A stretch of 64,000 nucleotides of DNA from Flavobacterium branchiarum (GCF_030409845.1 NZ_JAUFQQ010000005.1:62001-126000); one strand, 5' to 3'. Shown: positions 36,553 through 45,205, counted from the stretch's first letter. The notes: generated by a model from the sequence alone, not told the origin. Made by a program: numbers and translations.

Positions 36553-37488
36553 ATGAAAGAAATAAAACTATTTTGTCCTGCAACAATTGCCAATCTCTCG
36601 TGTGGATTTGATGTTCTTGGACTATGTTTAGAAACTGCGGGTGATGAAATGATTGTTCGTGAATCAGATCAAAAAGGGATTCGCATCACTAAAATTGTGG
36701 GTGCCGATTTACCTCTAGAAACGGAAAAAAATGTAGCTGGAGTTGCTGCTTTGGCCATGCTTGAAGCTTACGAAAGAGATTTTAACCCAATAACCGTTGG
36801 ATTTGAAATTGAGATTTATAAAAATATCAAAGCCGGAAGCGGCATCGGAAGTAGCGCTGCGAGTTCTGCTGGAGCCGTTTTTGGAATTAATGAATTATTA
36901 GGAAAACCATATTCTAGAAAAGATTTGGTTCAATTTGCTATGCAAGGTGAAAAATTAGCAAGCGGAAACGCTCATGCCGATAATGTTGCCCCTGCCCTTT
37001 TGGGTGGATTTACATTGGTAAGAAGCTACAGCCCGCTAGATATTATAAAAATTGATAGTCCCGAAGAATTATATGCTACGGTTGTTCATCCTCAAATTGA
37101 GTTAAAAACATCTGATGCGCGTTCGGTATTAAAACAAACGGTTTCCTTAAAAAGTGCCATTATGCAATGGGGAAATGTAGGCGGATTAATCGCTGGTTTA
37201 TATACCAAAGATTATGATTTAATTGGTCGTTCGCTTCATGATGAAATCGTTGAACCGCTACGAAGCGTATTGATTCCTGGTTTTGATTCAATCAAACAAG
37301 CGGCAATTGAAAATGGCGCATTAGGTTCTGGAATTTCAGGTTCTGGCCCTTCTATTTTTGCTTTAAGCAAAGGAAAAGAAACTGCTGTAAAAATTGCAAA
37401 AGCCATGAGCGAAGTATATGATAACATCAATTTACCGTATGAAATTCATATCTCGCAAATAAATCCGGATGGAGTTCGTATTTTGTAA
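36553..37488 (+). CDS. thrB: homoserine kinase
   Basis: GHMP-family kinase that phosphorylates homoserine for threonine synthesis. The 311-residue chain has the ATP-binding GSGIGSSAASSAGAVFG loop (about 96-112), FCPATIANLSCGFDVLG opening (about 5-21), and the C-terminal GSGISGSGPSIFALS loop (about 258-272), all standard GHMP motifs. ATG start directly before KEIKLFCPATIAN. It sits between thrA and thrC, separated on both sides by repeat DNA, so it is in an operon whose spacers have been colonised. Confidence 0.95.
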   Translation: MKEIKLFCPATIANLSCGFDVLGLCLETAGDEMIVRESDQKGIRITKIVGADLPLETEKNVAGVAALAMLEAYERDFNPITVGFEIEIYKNIKAGSGIGSSAASSAGAVFGINELLGKPYSRKDLVQFAMQGEKLASGNAHADNVAPALLGGFTLVRSYSPLDIIKIDSPEELYATVVHPQIELKTSDARSVLKQTVSLKSAIMQWGNVGGLIAGLYTKDYDLIGRSLHDEIVEPLRSVLIPGFDSIKQAAIENGALGSGISGSGPSIFALSKGKETAVKIAKAMSEVYDNINLPYEIHISQINPDGVRIL

Positions 37489-37616
37489 TCCCCCTAACCC
37501 CCGAAGGGGGAATAAAAGAATAACGATTTTAGATCCTAAATAAACATATCTGAATCCGGTTACAACTCCCTTCCCTTTGGGGAGGGGTGGGGTGGGGATT
37601 CTATAAAAAACAACCA
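37489..37616. repeat. paired GC-rich hairpins between thrB and thrC
   Basis: Two flavobacterial-type elements: CCCCCTAACCCCCGAAGGGG (37490-37509) and the separate CTCCCTTCCCTTTGGGGAGGG followed by GTGGGGTGGGG (37566-37598). Each forms a GC stem and their sequences are mutually related by inversion. They lie in the 128 bases between thrB and thrC. Confidence 0.75.
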
Positions 37617-38906
37617 ATGAAATATTATAGTTTAAACCATAATGCCCCAAAAGTTTCTTTTCAGGAAGCTGTAATACAAGGATTAGCAAGTGATAAAGGA
37701 TTATATTTTCCTGATAACATTACCGCTTTAGATCCTTCATTTTTTGACACAATCGAAAATTTAAGTCATGAGCAAATTGCTTTTGAAGCTATCAAGCAGT
37801 TTGTAGGCGATGAAATTCCAGAAACTGTTTTAAAAGAAATCATTGCTGCCACTTTGTGTTTTGATTTTCCTGTGGTGAAAGTCGAAAACAGAATCTACTC
37901 TCTTGAGCTGTTTCACGGTCCAACAATGGCTTTTAAAGATGTTGGCGCCCGATTTATGTCACGTTGTTTGGCATACTTTAATAAAGATAAAAAAGACGCT
38001 AAAAATACCGTTTTAGTAGCTACTTCTGGAGATACGGGTGGCGCAGTTGCTAGCGGATTTCTTGGTGTTGATGGCGTAGAGGTTGTGATTTTATATCCAT
38101 CTGGAAAAGTAAGCGATATTCAGGAAAAACAATTGACTACTTTAGGACAGAACATCAAAGCATTGGAAGTTGATGGTGTTTTTGATGATTGTCAGGATAT
38201 GGTTAAAAAAGCGTTTTTAGATGAATCATTAGCACATAAAAACCTAACCTCAGCAAATTCAATTAATATTGCACGTTGGTTGCCACAAATGTTCTATTTC
38301 TTCTTTGCGTACAAAGCATTGAAAAGTCAGAACAAACCTTTGATCTTCTCTTGTCCAAGTGGGAATTTCGGAAATATCTGTGCTGGAATTATGGCTAAGA
38401 AATTAGGATTGCCAATTCAACATTTCGTAGCTTCTACAAATGTAAATGATACAGTTCCTAGATTCTTAGAAAATGGGAAATACGATCCTAAACCTTCTAA
38501 GGCTACAATCTCAAATGCAATGGATGTTGGAAACCCAAGCAACTTTATCAGAATTCAAGAATTATATAATAATGATTTAAAGGCTTTCGAAAAAGATTTC
38601 TCTTCTTACAGTTATACCGATGAAGAAACACTTGAAGCTATGAAACAAATCTATAAAACGGATGGTTACATTGCTGAACCACACGGAGCAGTTGGTTATT
38701 TAGGATTGAAGAAAGAATTACAAAAACATGAAAATGCAATTGGTATCTTCTTAGAAACTGCTCACCCAATTAAATTCCTAGATGTTGTTGAACCTGCATT
38801 GGGAATTACACTTCCAATTCCGGCGCAAATAGAAAGTGTTATGAATAAAGAGAAAGTAAGTACTAAAATTGCTTCTTATGAGGAGTTGAAAGCTTTCTTG
38901 GGGTAA
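37617..38906 (+). CDS. thrC: threonine synthase
   Basis: PLP enzyme that converts phosphohomoserine to threonine. The 429-residue chain begins MKYYSLNHNAP, with the PLP lysine in HGPTMAFKDVGARFM (about 100), and ATSGDTGGAVASGFLGVDG as phosphate-binding loop; SGNFGNICAGIMAKKLG and AVGYLGLK follow. It is of the longer threonine-synthase type. An earlier in-frame GTG would read through the GC-rich element upstream and is rejected. Last of thrABC; an imperfect hairpin follows (38925-38975). Confidence 0.95.
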   Translation: MKYYSLNHNAPKVSFQEAVIQGLASDKGLYFPDNITALDPSFFDTIENLSHEQIAFEAIKQFVGDEIPETVLKEIIAATLCFDFPVVKVENRIYSLELFHGPTMAFKDVGARFMSRCLAYFNKDKKDAKNTVLVATSGDTGGAVASGFLGVDGVEVVILYPSGKVSDIQEKQLTTLGQNIKALEVDGVFDDCQDMVKKAFLDESLAHKNLTSANSINIARWLPQMFYFFFAYKALKSQNKPLIFSCPSGNFGNICAGIMAKKLGLPIQHFVASTNVNDTVPRFLENGKYDPKPSKATISNAMDVGNPSNFIRIQELYNNDLKAFEKDFSSYSYTDEETLEAMKQIYKTDGYIAEPHGAVGYLGLKKELQKHENAIGIFLETAHPIKFLDVVEPALGITLPIPAQIESVMNKEKVSTKIASYEELKAFLG

Positions 38907-38924
38907 TATACTTCTGATTATACA

Positions 38925-38975
38925 ATTTTTAAAGCCACAGATTATAAGATTAGGTTCTTATCATTTGTGGTTTTC
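38925..38975 (+). terminator. imperfect terminator-like hairpin after thrC
   Basis: AAAGCCACAGATTATAAGA pairs imperfectly with TCTTATCATTTGTGGTTTT, followed by CTATTTTCAA. Plausible end of the thr transcript. Confidence 0.5.
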
Positions 38976-39075
38976 TATTTTCAATTGTTCCGTTCCGATA
39001 GCGCAGATCAAATTTCATTGTAAAGCCAGTGTGGATTAAACCTAAAGATTTTCACTTCTTCACACCCAACAAATT

Positions 39076-39297
39076 GCCTCCTGCTTTAGCTGGAGGTTTA
39101 CATTTTAATCTAAAATCGGCTTTAGCCAAAATCTTTAAAGTTTTTTGGCTAAAGCCTTTTCTTAAGACTCTTACTTTTATCATCCAGCTAAAGCTGGATG
39201 CAATTGACATTCTGATTAAACAGACCTTACATATCTACACTCGAAATTTTGTCATCCAGCTAAAGCTAGATACAATTCAACCCGCATTAATAGGAAA
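39076..39297. repeat. cluster of three or four GCTTTAGC-core hairpins
   Basis: CCTCCTGCTTTAGCTGGAGG (39077-39096), GGCTTTAGCC with TTTTTGGCTAAAGCC (39118-39160), CATCCAGCTAAAGCTGGATG (39181-39200) and TCATCCAGCTAAAGCTAGAT (39252-39271). All share the AGCTAAAGC or GCTTTAGC heart with different outer arms. A 91-codon reading frame across them is made of the repeats and is not a gene. Confidence 0.8.
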
Positions 39298-39369
39298 ACA
39301 CTAAATTAAAAACTTTTTCGAACCTAGTTTTTATCCTATTTCAAAATAAACATTTAACAAATATAATAG

Positions 39370-39377
39370 TATTTTTG
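39370..39377 (+). promoter_or_regulatory. -7 box for the serine hydrolase gene
   Basis: TATTTTTG, exact TAnnTTTG, 46 bases before the ATG. No TTG at the normal distance. Confidence 0.4.
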
Positions 39378-39422
39378 TCTTGCTTTTTTATCCTATAAAA
39401 CTCCAAAAACTATTATAATTTT

Positions 39423-40475
39423 ATGAAAATTACGTCTAAGTTTCTCCCTATTCTATTACTGGTATTTGCTTTTAAGCAGACTGTTTTGGCTCAAGACAAA
39501 GACAATTACAGCGCTAGAATTGATAGCTTGATTCAAACAACTTCAGTTCGTCCGTTTAATGGTAACATACTAATCTCTCAAAACGGAAAAACAAAGTATT
39601 CAAAGGCGTATGGCTATTCTAATTACACAAAAAAAACGTCCCTAGAATTAGATGACCATTTCATTATTCTGTCTAATAGCAAGCAGATAACAGCGGTCTT
39701 GATTCTTCAAGAGGTTGAAAAAGGGAAAATCGTTTTAAATACACCTATAAAAAAATATTTACCGAACCTTAAACAACCTTGGACAAGTACTGTAACGGTG
39801 GAGAATTTACTGAATCATACTTCTGGAATTGTAGATTTAGAAAAGCCAACAATCTTTCCTGTTGGAACTCAATTTAAATATACCGATTTGAATTATATTT
39901 TACTTGGTCAAATTATAGAAAGAACTTCTAATAAAACATATGAAGCTGTTGTAAACGAATTGTTTAAAGTGAACAAAATGAAAGATAGTTTTTTCCCAAA
40001 TGAAGCTAACCAAAAAGAGATTATAAACGGTCGTGAATACTTTAAAGACAATACAACTAAGGAAATTATAGGTCTTGTTATTCCTAAAGAACGAATTCCT
40101 GCAGCTGGACTTGTGAGCACTGTAAAAGATCTAGCAATTTGGAATAGCTTACTCCATAATGGTAAACTTTTAAAAGAAGCCGCTTACAGCCGAATGACTT
40201 CTTACAGCATTACAAACCAACATGGCGTTTTTGGTGAGAAAGAAATTGGATATGGATTTGGCATTCGAGTAAATGATGAAGCTAAAATTAAAGAATTTGG
40301 TCATACCGGAATTGTTCCCGACCAAGGATTTATTTCTGTAAATTTGTTTTATCCAGAAACGAATACTAGTATTATCATTTTAGAAAACCAAACATTTGAA
40401 AATTTTGATATTTCTTATTATTTTGAATCTAAAATCAGAGACATCGTTTTAAAAAGTGGTTTGTTGGAGAAATAA
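39423..40475 (+). CDS. exported class C beta-lactamase-like serine hydrolase
   Basis: A 350-residue protein with a signal peptide (about 1-24, ending VLAQ) and a beta-lactamase/D-Ala-D-Ala carboxypeptidase-type domain. The SxxK nucleophile motif is SNSK (about residue 90, in FIILSNSKQITAVLILQ), LLNHTSGI follows, the Tyr motif is YTDLN (about 144), and the third motif HTG appears as FGHTGI (about 297). The family includes esterases and peptidases as well as lactamases; a resistance role cannot be claimed. It stands alone, well separated from thrC by hairpins. Confidence 0.85.
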   Translation: MKITSKFLPILLLVFAFKQTVLAQDKDNYSARIDSLIQTTSVRPFNGNILISQNGKTKYSKAYGYSNYTKKTSLELDDHFIILSNSKQITAVLILQEVEKGKIVLNTPIKKYLPNLKQPWTSTVTVENLLNHTSGIVDLEKPTIFPVGTQFKYTDLNYILLGQIIERTSNKTYEAVVNELFKVNKMKDSFFPNEANQKEIINGREYFKDNTTKEIIGLVIPKERIPAAGLVSTVKDLAIWNSLLHNGKLLKEAAYSRMTSYSITNQHGVFGEKEIGYGFGIRVNDEAKIKEFGHTGIVPDQGFISVNLFYPETNTSIIILENQTFENFDISYYFESKIRDIVLKSGLLEK

Positions 40476-40559
40476 TAAATTAAATTATAGAGCACCTAAC
40501 TATAAACCTCCTAGGCATCTCTAATTTACTTATAATAAAAAAAGAAGAATATAATACTC

Positions 40560-41066
40560 ATGATTACAAAAGCAACATTACAGGATATTCCAGCATTAAA
40601 TACATTAATAAATTCAGCTTATCGCGGTGAATCTTCTAAAAAAGGATGGACTACCGAAGCAAACTTATTAGAAGGAAAAAGAACCACAGAAGACGAACTA
40701 ACTGAAACTATTGAAGACAAGAAAAACACTATCTTGAAATTTACTGAAAATGACCAAATTATTGGTTCGGTTTTACTAGTAGAAAAAAAGGATAAACTCT
40801 ATTTAGGAATGCTTACTGTTTCGCCTGAGTTACAAAATAGTGGTATTGGTAAAAAGCTACTTCAACAAGCCGAGGTTTATGCTAAATCATTAGGTTTGCC
40901 TACAATTGTAATGACTGTTATATCGGTGCGCGAAGAACTGCTTGCATGGTACAAACGCAATGGTTATGCAGATACTGGTAAAAGAGAGCCTTTTCCTGAA
41001 AGTGATGTTCATGTTACGATTTCAAAAGATCCTTTGGTGTTTATTGTGCTAGAGAAAAAGGTTTAA
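40560..41066 (+). CDS. GNAT-family N-acetyltransferase
   Basis: A 168-residue acetyltransferase using acetyl-CoA. GNAT motif A appears as LGMLTVSPELQNSGIGKKLLQQAE (about 90-112; Q-x-x-G-x-G binding loop), and WYKRNGYADTGKREPFPE near 135 closes the fold. The substrate is unknown; small amine or a protein N-terminus are the family's options. It is 84 bases after the serine hydrolase and 57 bases before the HutD-type gene. It is complete and in a normal codon pattern. Confidence 0.85.
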   Translation: MITKATLQDIPALNTLINSAYRGESSKKGWTTEANLLEGKRTTEDELTETIEDKKNTILKFTENDQIIGSVLLVEKKDKLYLGMLTVSPELQNSGIGKKLLQQAEVYAKSLGLPTIVMTVISVREELLAWYKRNGYADTGKREPFPESDVHVTISKDPLVFIVLEKKV

Positions 41067-41123
41067 GTCTTTAGACAGCAATCCGTTTTACTTTTGTAAT
41101 ATGTCTAAATTAATCCCATAAAA

Positions 41124-41672
41124 ATGAATATACGCCTTTTGTCTAAAGATGATTGTACTGCTTCTGTTTGGAGCGGTGGACTGACATATGAATATCTGAT
41201 ATTTCCGAAAACAGCTAGCTATTCTGATAGGGATTTTATATTCAGAATAAGCAGTGCTACAATAGAGAAAGAGCCTTCTGAGTTTACCCGATTTGAAGGC
41301 TACCATCGATACTTGGCTATGCTTGATAATAGCTTGCATGTTGAGATTAACAACGCGAAGAAAACCTATGCGAAATATGAAATCATGGAATTTAATTCGG
41401 ATGATGATGTTACTTCTTATACGAAAGGCATTGATTTTAATTGGATGGTTTCTGAGAAGGTATCTTATCATAATCTGAAATTAACCAATGGGAATCAAAT
41501 CAGTAATGCTCAAATACTGATTCTATATTCTTTACATGCAACGGTTATTCAAATTAATGACAAGCCTTATCATCTAAAACCGTATGATTTATTGGTAATT
41601 GAAAATCAGGAAAAGGAAGATATTATTCTTCATTTTTCTAATGAGTGTCTCTTTGGGATATTGGATTTTTAA
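41124..41672 (+). CDS. hutD: HutD/Ves family protein
   Basis: A 182-residue cupin-fold protein of the HutD family, which accompanies histidine-utilisation genes, function not settled. WSGGLTYEYLIFPKTASYSDRDFIFRISSATIE (about 16-48) is its signature, followed by EFTRFEGYHRYLAMLDNSL. hutH is 8 kb away on the other strand. The gene is complete; its last codons (ECLFGILDF) coincide with the first part of the repeat that fills the next 700 bases: TCTCTTTGG-ATATTGGATTTTTAA recurs in the second copy, so the 3' end is shared with repeat DNA. Confidence 0.85.
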   Translation: MNIRLLSKDDCTASVWSGGLTYEYLIFPKTASYSDRDFIFRISSATIEKEPSEFTRFEGYHRYLAMLDNSLHVEINNAKKTYAKYEIMEFNSDDDVTSYTKGIDFNWMVSEKVSYHNLKLTNGNQISNAQILILYSLHATVIQINDKPYHLKPYDLLVIENQEKEDIILHFSNECLFGILDF

Positions 41673-42370
41673 TTTTTAAAAATTAATCGCTAAGAACGCA
41701 AGGTTTTTTATAGTCAACTAAATATGCTATCTCGCAAAGACGCTAAGTCCCAAAAAATAGCTTGGAATCTTTGTCTCTTTGGAATGTTTGTTTAAGTTTT
41801 AATATTAAAAGTAAAGAGCGCAAGGTTTCTTATAATCAACTAAATATGCTATCTCGCAAAGACGCTAAGTCGCAAAAAATTGCTTTGTTACTGTGTCTCT
41901 TTGGAATATTGGATTTTTAAAAAAAGTCCCTGATTAAAATGAGTTGTTTAAGTTTTGAAATTAAACACAAAGAGCGCTAAGATTATTTATAGTCAACTAA
42001 ATATGTTATCTCGCTAAGACGCTAAGTCGCAAAAAATTGCTTTGTTACTTTGAAACTCTGAAACTTTGTTACTGTGTCTCTTTGGAATGTTTGTTTAAGT
42101 TTTAATATTAAAAGCAAAGAGCGCTAAGATTATTTATAGTCAACTAAATATGTTATCTCGCTAAGACGCTAAGTCGCAAAAAATTGCTTTGCTCCTTTGA
42201 AACTCTGAAACTTTGTTACTGTGTCTCTTTGGAATGTTTGTTTAAGTTTTAAAATTAATCGCTAAGAACGCAAGGTTTCTTATAATCAACTAAATATGCT
42301 ATCTCGCAAAGACGCTAAGTCGCAAAAAATTGCTTGGAATCTTTGTCTTTTTGGGATATTAGATTAAACA
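41644..42370. repeat. five-copy repeat of about 150 bp downstream of hutD
   Basis: Unit cores start near 41687, 41812, 41968, 42115 and 42257. Each holds AACTAAATATGCTATCTCGC followed by AAGACGCTAAGTCGCAAAAA and then GTGTCTCTTTGGAAT. The last word matches the final codons of hutD (GTGTCTCTTTGGGATATTGG), so the array overlaps the gene end. Copies differ by a few bases and some carry an extra TTTGAAACTCTGAAACT. No ORF inside. Confidence 0.85.
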
Positions 42371-42419
42371 AAAAGTTTTTCTGCCACTGATTAAAAGGAT
42401 TAAATGATTTCTGAAATCA

Positions 42420-42556
42420 TAAAACCCCTTTAACCTTTGTAACTTTGAACCTTTTAAACTCTGAGCCTTTTAAACTCTGAACCTTTAAACCTTTGCAAAT
42501 CTGAGTCTTTGTATCTCTGAACCTTTGCAACTCTGAGCCTTTGAACCTTTTCTCAG
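42420..42556. repeat. CTTTGAACC-family simple repeats
   Basis: Runs of CTTTGAACCTTTTAAACTCTGAGCC-type words, same family as at 36.3 and 55.5 kb, ending at the DUF3037 gene. Confidence 0.65.
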
Positions 42557-42940
42557 TTACATTACTAACTCTTCAAACAACCGTTGGATGGTTTTATCTA
42601 AGTCCTGACATAAGCCTGGATGCGGTCGTGAGGTTTGGATTGCCGAACTACGAATTGCTGTTAACCAACGAAAACGCTCTGGGATTTCCATTTGTCCAAT
42701 TGGCCCTCCATCTTTTGCTCCAATAGCTATTTTTTGCAGTGATGTTAAATTACAATGCAATTGTTCGACATCAAAATCTGATGAAAGTGCCTGAATTTTA
42801 GCATCGTTTATATGGTATAATACTTTTATAAATTTGGCTCTCTTGCAAAATAATATGATACCTATATTTAGGAATTCTTCGCGTTCAACTCTTGGTACAA
42901 CACGGATTACGGCATATTCATATAAGTGACTATCTTGCAT
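42557..42940 (-). CDS. DUF3037 protein
   Basis: A 127-residue protein with the DUF3037 pattern: LYEYAVIRVVPRVEREEFLNIGIILFC at the start (YxxVRxVPxxxREExxNxGVxL) and a later PIGQMEIPERFRWLTAIRSSAIQTSRPHPG segment. Function unknown, but DUF3037 genes regularly follow HipA-like kinase genes. The start overlaps the kinase gene stop by 11 bases, so they form a tightly coupled pair. Confidence 0.82.
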   Translation of the reverse strand: MQDSHLYEYAVIRVVPRVEREEFLNIGIILFCKRAKFIKVLYHINDAKIQALSSDFDVEQLHCNLTSLQKIAIGAKDGGPIGQMEIPERFRWLTAIRSSAIQTSRPHPGLCQDLDKTIQRLFEELVM

Positions 42941-43712
42941 TTTCGGCTTCTTTTACAAAAATTTCAGAATGATTTAATCGTGTTTGCAAAAATTGGAAAT
43001 ATACATTTCGCAATCCTTCTGGCGTTTCATCGCTATCTTCCCAATTGAGCCATTCGTCTGGAATAAGCGCTACAATTTCCTGTAATAATTCGGTAGTTAA
43101 AACGGCTTTATATTCTGAATCTACTTCTTTTAAAAGTGTTGCTTGTGGCAATAATACATGGTCTTTGATTAACGCAAAAGGACTCTTGGCATGTTGCTCC
43201 CAATTATTCCACGAATGATGAAAATACAAACATGCGCCATGATCTATTAGCCAAAGTTCTTTATGCCAAATTAGCATATTGGTATTTCTAAACGTACGGT
43301 CTACATTGGTGATAAAAGCATCTAACCAAACTATTTGTGAAGCTAGTTTTGGTTCTACTTCTGTTACAACGGGATCAAAAGTAATAGCGCCTGACAAAAA
43401 ATGCAGTGCTAAATTAAGCCCTTGGCTTCCTTGTAATAAATCCTGAATTTCCTCATCGGCTTCGGTTCTTCCAAAAGCTTCGTCGAGATTCGCAAATACT
43501 AATTCGGGAATTTGAAGTTTTAATGCATTTGCAATTGCTCCTCCTACTAATTCGGCTATTAGCGCTTTTACGCCATGTCCTGCTCCTTTGAATTTTAGGA
43601 CGTATTTAAAATCATCATCTGCTTCTGCCAAAGCGGGCAAAGAACCTCCTTCGCGTAACGGACTTATATATCGCGTCACGTTTACCGTTCTTAAATCGAG
43701 TTTGTTTTTCAT
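42930..43712 (-). CDS. HipA-like kinase protein
   Basis: A 260-residue protein resembling the HipA_2 kinase-like family. YVLKFKGAGHGVKALIAELVGGAIANAL (about 37-64) is the phosphate-binding and Lys segment, QIVWLDAFITNVDRTFRNTNML (about 130-150) carries a DxxxxNxDR-type catalytic loop, and LWLIDHGACLYFHH (about 155-168) the IDHG metal-binding motif. HipA is a toxin kinase; this family lacks its partner HipB but couples with DUF3037. Whether it phosphorylates a target is unknown. First gene of the pair, with the DUF3037 gene 11 bases into its end. Confidence 0.8.
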   Translation of the reverse strand: MKNKLDLRTVNVTRYISPLREGGSLPALAEADDDFKYVLKFKGAGHGVKALIAELVGGAIANALKLQIPELVFANLDEAFGRTEADEEIQDLLQGSQGLNLALHFLSGAITFDPVVTEVEPKLASQIVWLDAFITNVDRTFRNTNMLIWHKELWLIDHGACLYFHHSWNNWEQHAKSPFALIKDHVLLPQATLLKEVDSEYKAVLTTELLQEIVALIPDEWLNWEDSDETPEGLRNVYFQFLQTRLNHSEIFVKEAENAR

Positions 43713-43752
43713 AATCAGCTTTTACTGGAATACAAACTTACTCATTTAGATG

Positions 43753-43803
43753 GTTAGATTTTTAGACTTCTTAGATTATTAGACTTCTTAGACAAGCAAG
43801 CTT
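43753..43803 (+). repeat. left inverted repeat flanking the 8-bp array
   Basis: Left arm of a pair. It reads AGACTTCTTAGATTATTAGA (43773-43792) and then CTTCTTAGACAAGCAAG. The reverse complement carries CTTGCTTGTCTAAG and AATCTAAGAAGTCTAA, words also found in the right arm at 44260-44296. Confidence 0.6.
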
Positions 43804-43815
43804 GTTAGATTAATT

Positions 43816-44152
43816 AGATTTTTGGATTTTTGGATTTTTGGATTTTTGGATTTTTGGATTTTTGGATTTTTGGATTTTTGGATTTTTGGATTTTTGGATT
43901 TTTGGATTTTTGGATTTTTGGATTTTTGGATTTTTGGATTTTTGGATTTTTGGATTTTTGGATTTTTGGATTTTTGGATTTTTGGATTTTTGGATTTTTG
44001 GATTTTTGGATTTTTGGATTTTTGGATTTTTGGATTTTTGGATTTTTGGATTTTTGGATTTTTGGATTTTTGGATTTTTGGATTTTTGGATTTTTGGATT
44101 TTTGGATTTTTGGATTTTTGGATTTTTGGATTTTTGGATTTTTGGATTTTTG
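43816..44152. repeat. tandem array of an 8-bp unit (GGATTTTT), about 42 copies
   Basis: An uninterrupted stretch of TTTTTGGA units for about 337 bases. It is open in all three forward frames only because an 8-base unit cycles through frames, giving period-8 peptides (FWIFGFLD); these frames are not genes. Located between the HipA-like gene start and the NnrD gene end, with inverted repeats on both sides. Confidence 0.95.
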
Positions 44153-44259
44153 TAAAACCTACGGTTCTACAAAAATCTACTTTGTCGCAATTGCTTTTGG
44201 CTAACGCAGATTTGGTAAGAGTATCAGATTTTTCAAAATTTAACCTTTATTGCTTAAAT

Positions 44260-44296
44260 CTTGCTTGTCTAACAATCTAAGTAGTCTAAGAATCTA
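44260..44296 (-). repeat. right inverted repeat flanking the 8-bp array
   Basis: CTTGCTTGTCTAAC then AATCTAAGTAGTCTAAGAATC, complementary to the left arm. Its last bases include the stop codon of the NnrD gene, so the repeat runs into the gene end. Confidence 0.6.
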
Positions 44297-45134
44297 TCGA
44301 CAAAAATGCTTTTCCTAAATTATCAATAATATCAGATGCTATGAATGATTGATAACCTGTTTGAGGTAAAGCAATATCGGCTGTTAAACCATGTAGATAC
44401 ACTCCGAGTTGAGCTGCTTGAATTGGTTGATATCCTTGTGCTAGCAAACTTGTGATTATTCCGGTTAGGACATCACCACTTCCGGCTGTAGCCAATGCAG
44501 CATTTCCTGTAGTATTTTGATAAACGATATCTTCTTTTATAATATGTGTTGGAGCACCTTTCATAACTATGATTACTTCGTATTTCTTAGAGAATTCAAT
44601 GGCTTTCTCGAATTTTTCTTGATCAGAATTCCAACTCCCGATTAAGCGCTCTAATTCTTTTGGATGCGGAGTGAGTACCGTTTCTGGCTGTAATAAATTA
44701 AGCCAAGATTTATTTTGAGATAAAATATTCAGTGCATCGGCATCGATGACCAAAGGCGTTTGGTTGGTTTTTAAGAATTCATGAAATGCTTTTTGTGTCT
44801 CTAGCTCCTGCCCTATTCCTGGGCCAATTGCTATGGCTTGCGGAACTATTTCTAATGTGATTTCGGAGATGTGTTTTTCATGAACTGTTGTTATGACCAT
44901 TACTTCGGGAATTGCTACTTGAAGAATTTCATAACCACATTTAGGAATGTGAGCAGTTACGAGTCCGCAACCTGATTTTATACAGGCTTTGGATGCTAAA
45001 ATTGCTGCTCCTATCTTTCCGTAACTTCCTGCAATAATCAGCGCATGTCCTTGTATTCCTTTGTGTGTATGCGGATTTATAGGTTTGTAGATTTTTTTAA
45101 TCTCGGCTTGGGTTATTGCAATTGTTGCTTTCAT
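44286..45134 (-). CDS. nnrD: ADP-dependent NAD(P)H-hydrate dehydratase
   Basis: Repairs hydrated NADH/NADPH. The 282-residue chain has only the dehydratase half of YjeF-type proteins: [31 protein letters not shown] (about 25-55), AIGPGIG (about 106), VIDADALN (about 133), [11 protein letters not shown], and the strong [28 protein letters not shown]-site (about 215-240). The ATG giving [11 protein letters not shown] is used; a 39-codon extension before it is encoded by a repeat-type hairpin at 45206-45282. The epimerase domain (NnrE) is absent. It ends in the flanking repeat of the 8-bp array. Confidence 0.9.
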   Translation of the reverse strand: MKATIAITQAEIKKIYKPINPHTHKGIQGHALIIAGSYGKIGAAILASKACIKSGCGLVTAHIPKCGYEILQVAIPEVMVITTVHEKHISEITLEIVPQAIAIGPGIGQELETQKAFHEFLKTNQTPLVIDADALNILSQNKSWLNLLQPETVLTPHPKELERLIGSWNSDQEKFEKAIEFSKKYEVIIVMKGAPTHIIKEDIVYQNTTGNAALATAGSGDVLTGIITSLLAQGYQPIQAAQLGVYLHGLTADIALPQTGYQSFIASDIIDNLGKAFLSIDS

Positions 45135-45205
45135 TGAAATTGATTTTATATCTAAAATTACAAAAAACTTGATTGTTAAATGATAAATGCTTCCTGACAG
45201 TCTGT

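Noticed and set aside
36323..36586. 87-codon minus-strand frame between thrA and thrB
   Set aside because: It lies in CTTTGAACC-type repeats and runs into thrB in the opposite direction; peptide is repeat-like.
39029..39304. 91-codon frame after thrC
   Set aside because: It is formed from the GCTTTAGC hairpins and has no start context or homology-like features.
43822..44280. Long open frames over the 8-bp array (FWIFGFLD repeats)
   Set aside because: They exist because an 8-base unit without stops stays open in all forward frames. No start context, no family, and the peptide is purely period-8.
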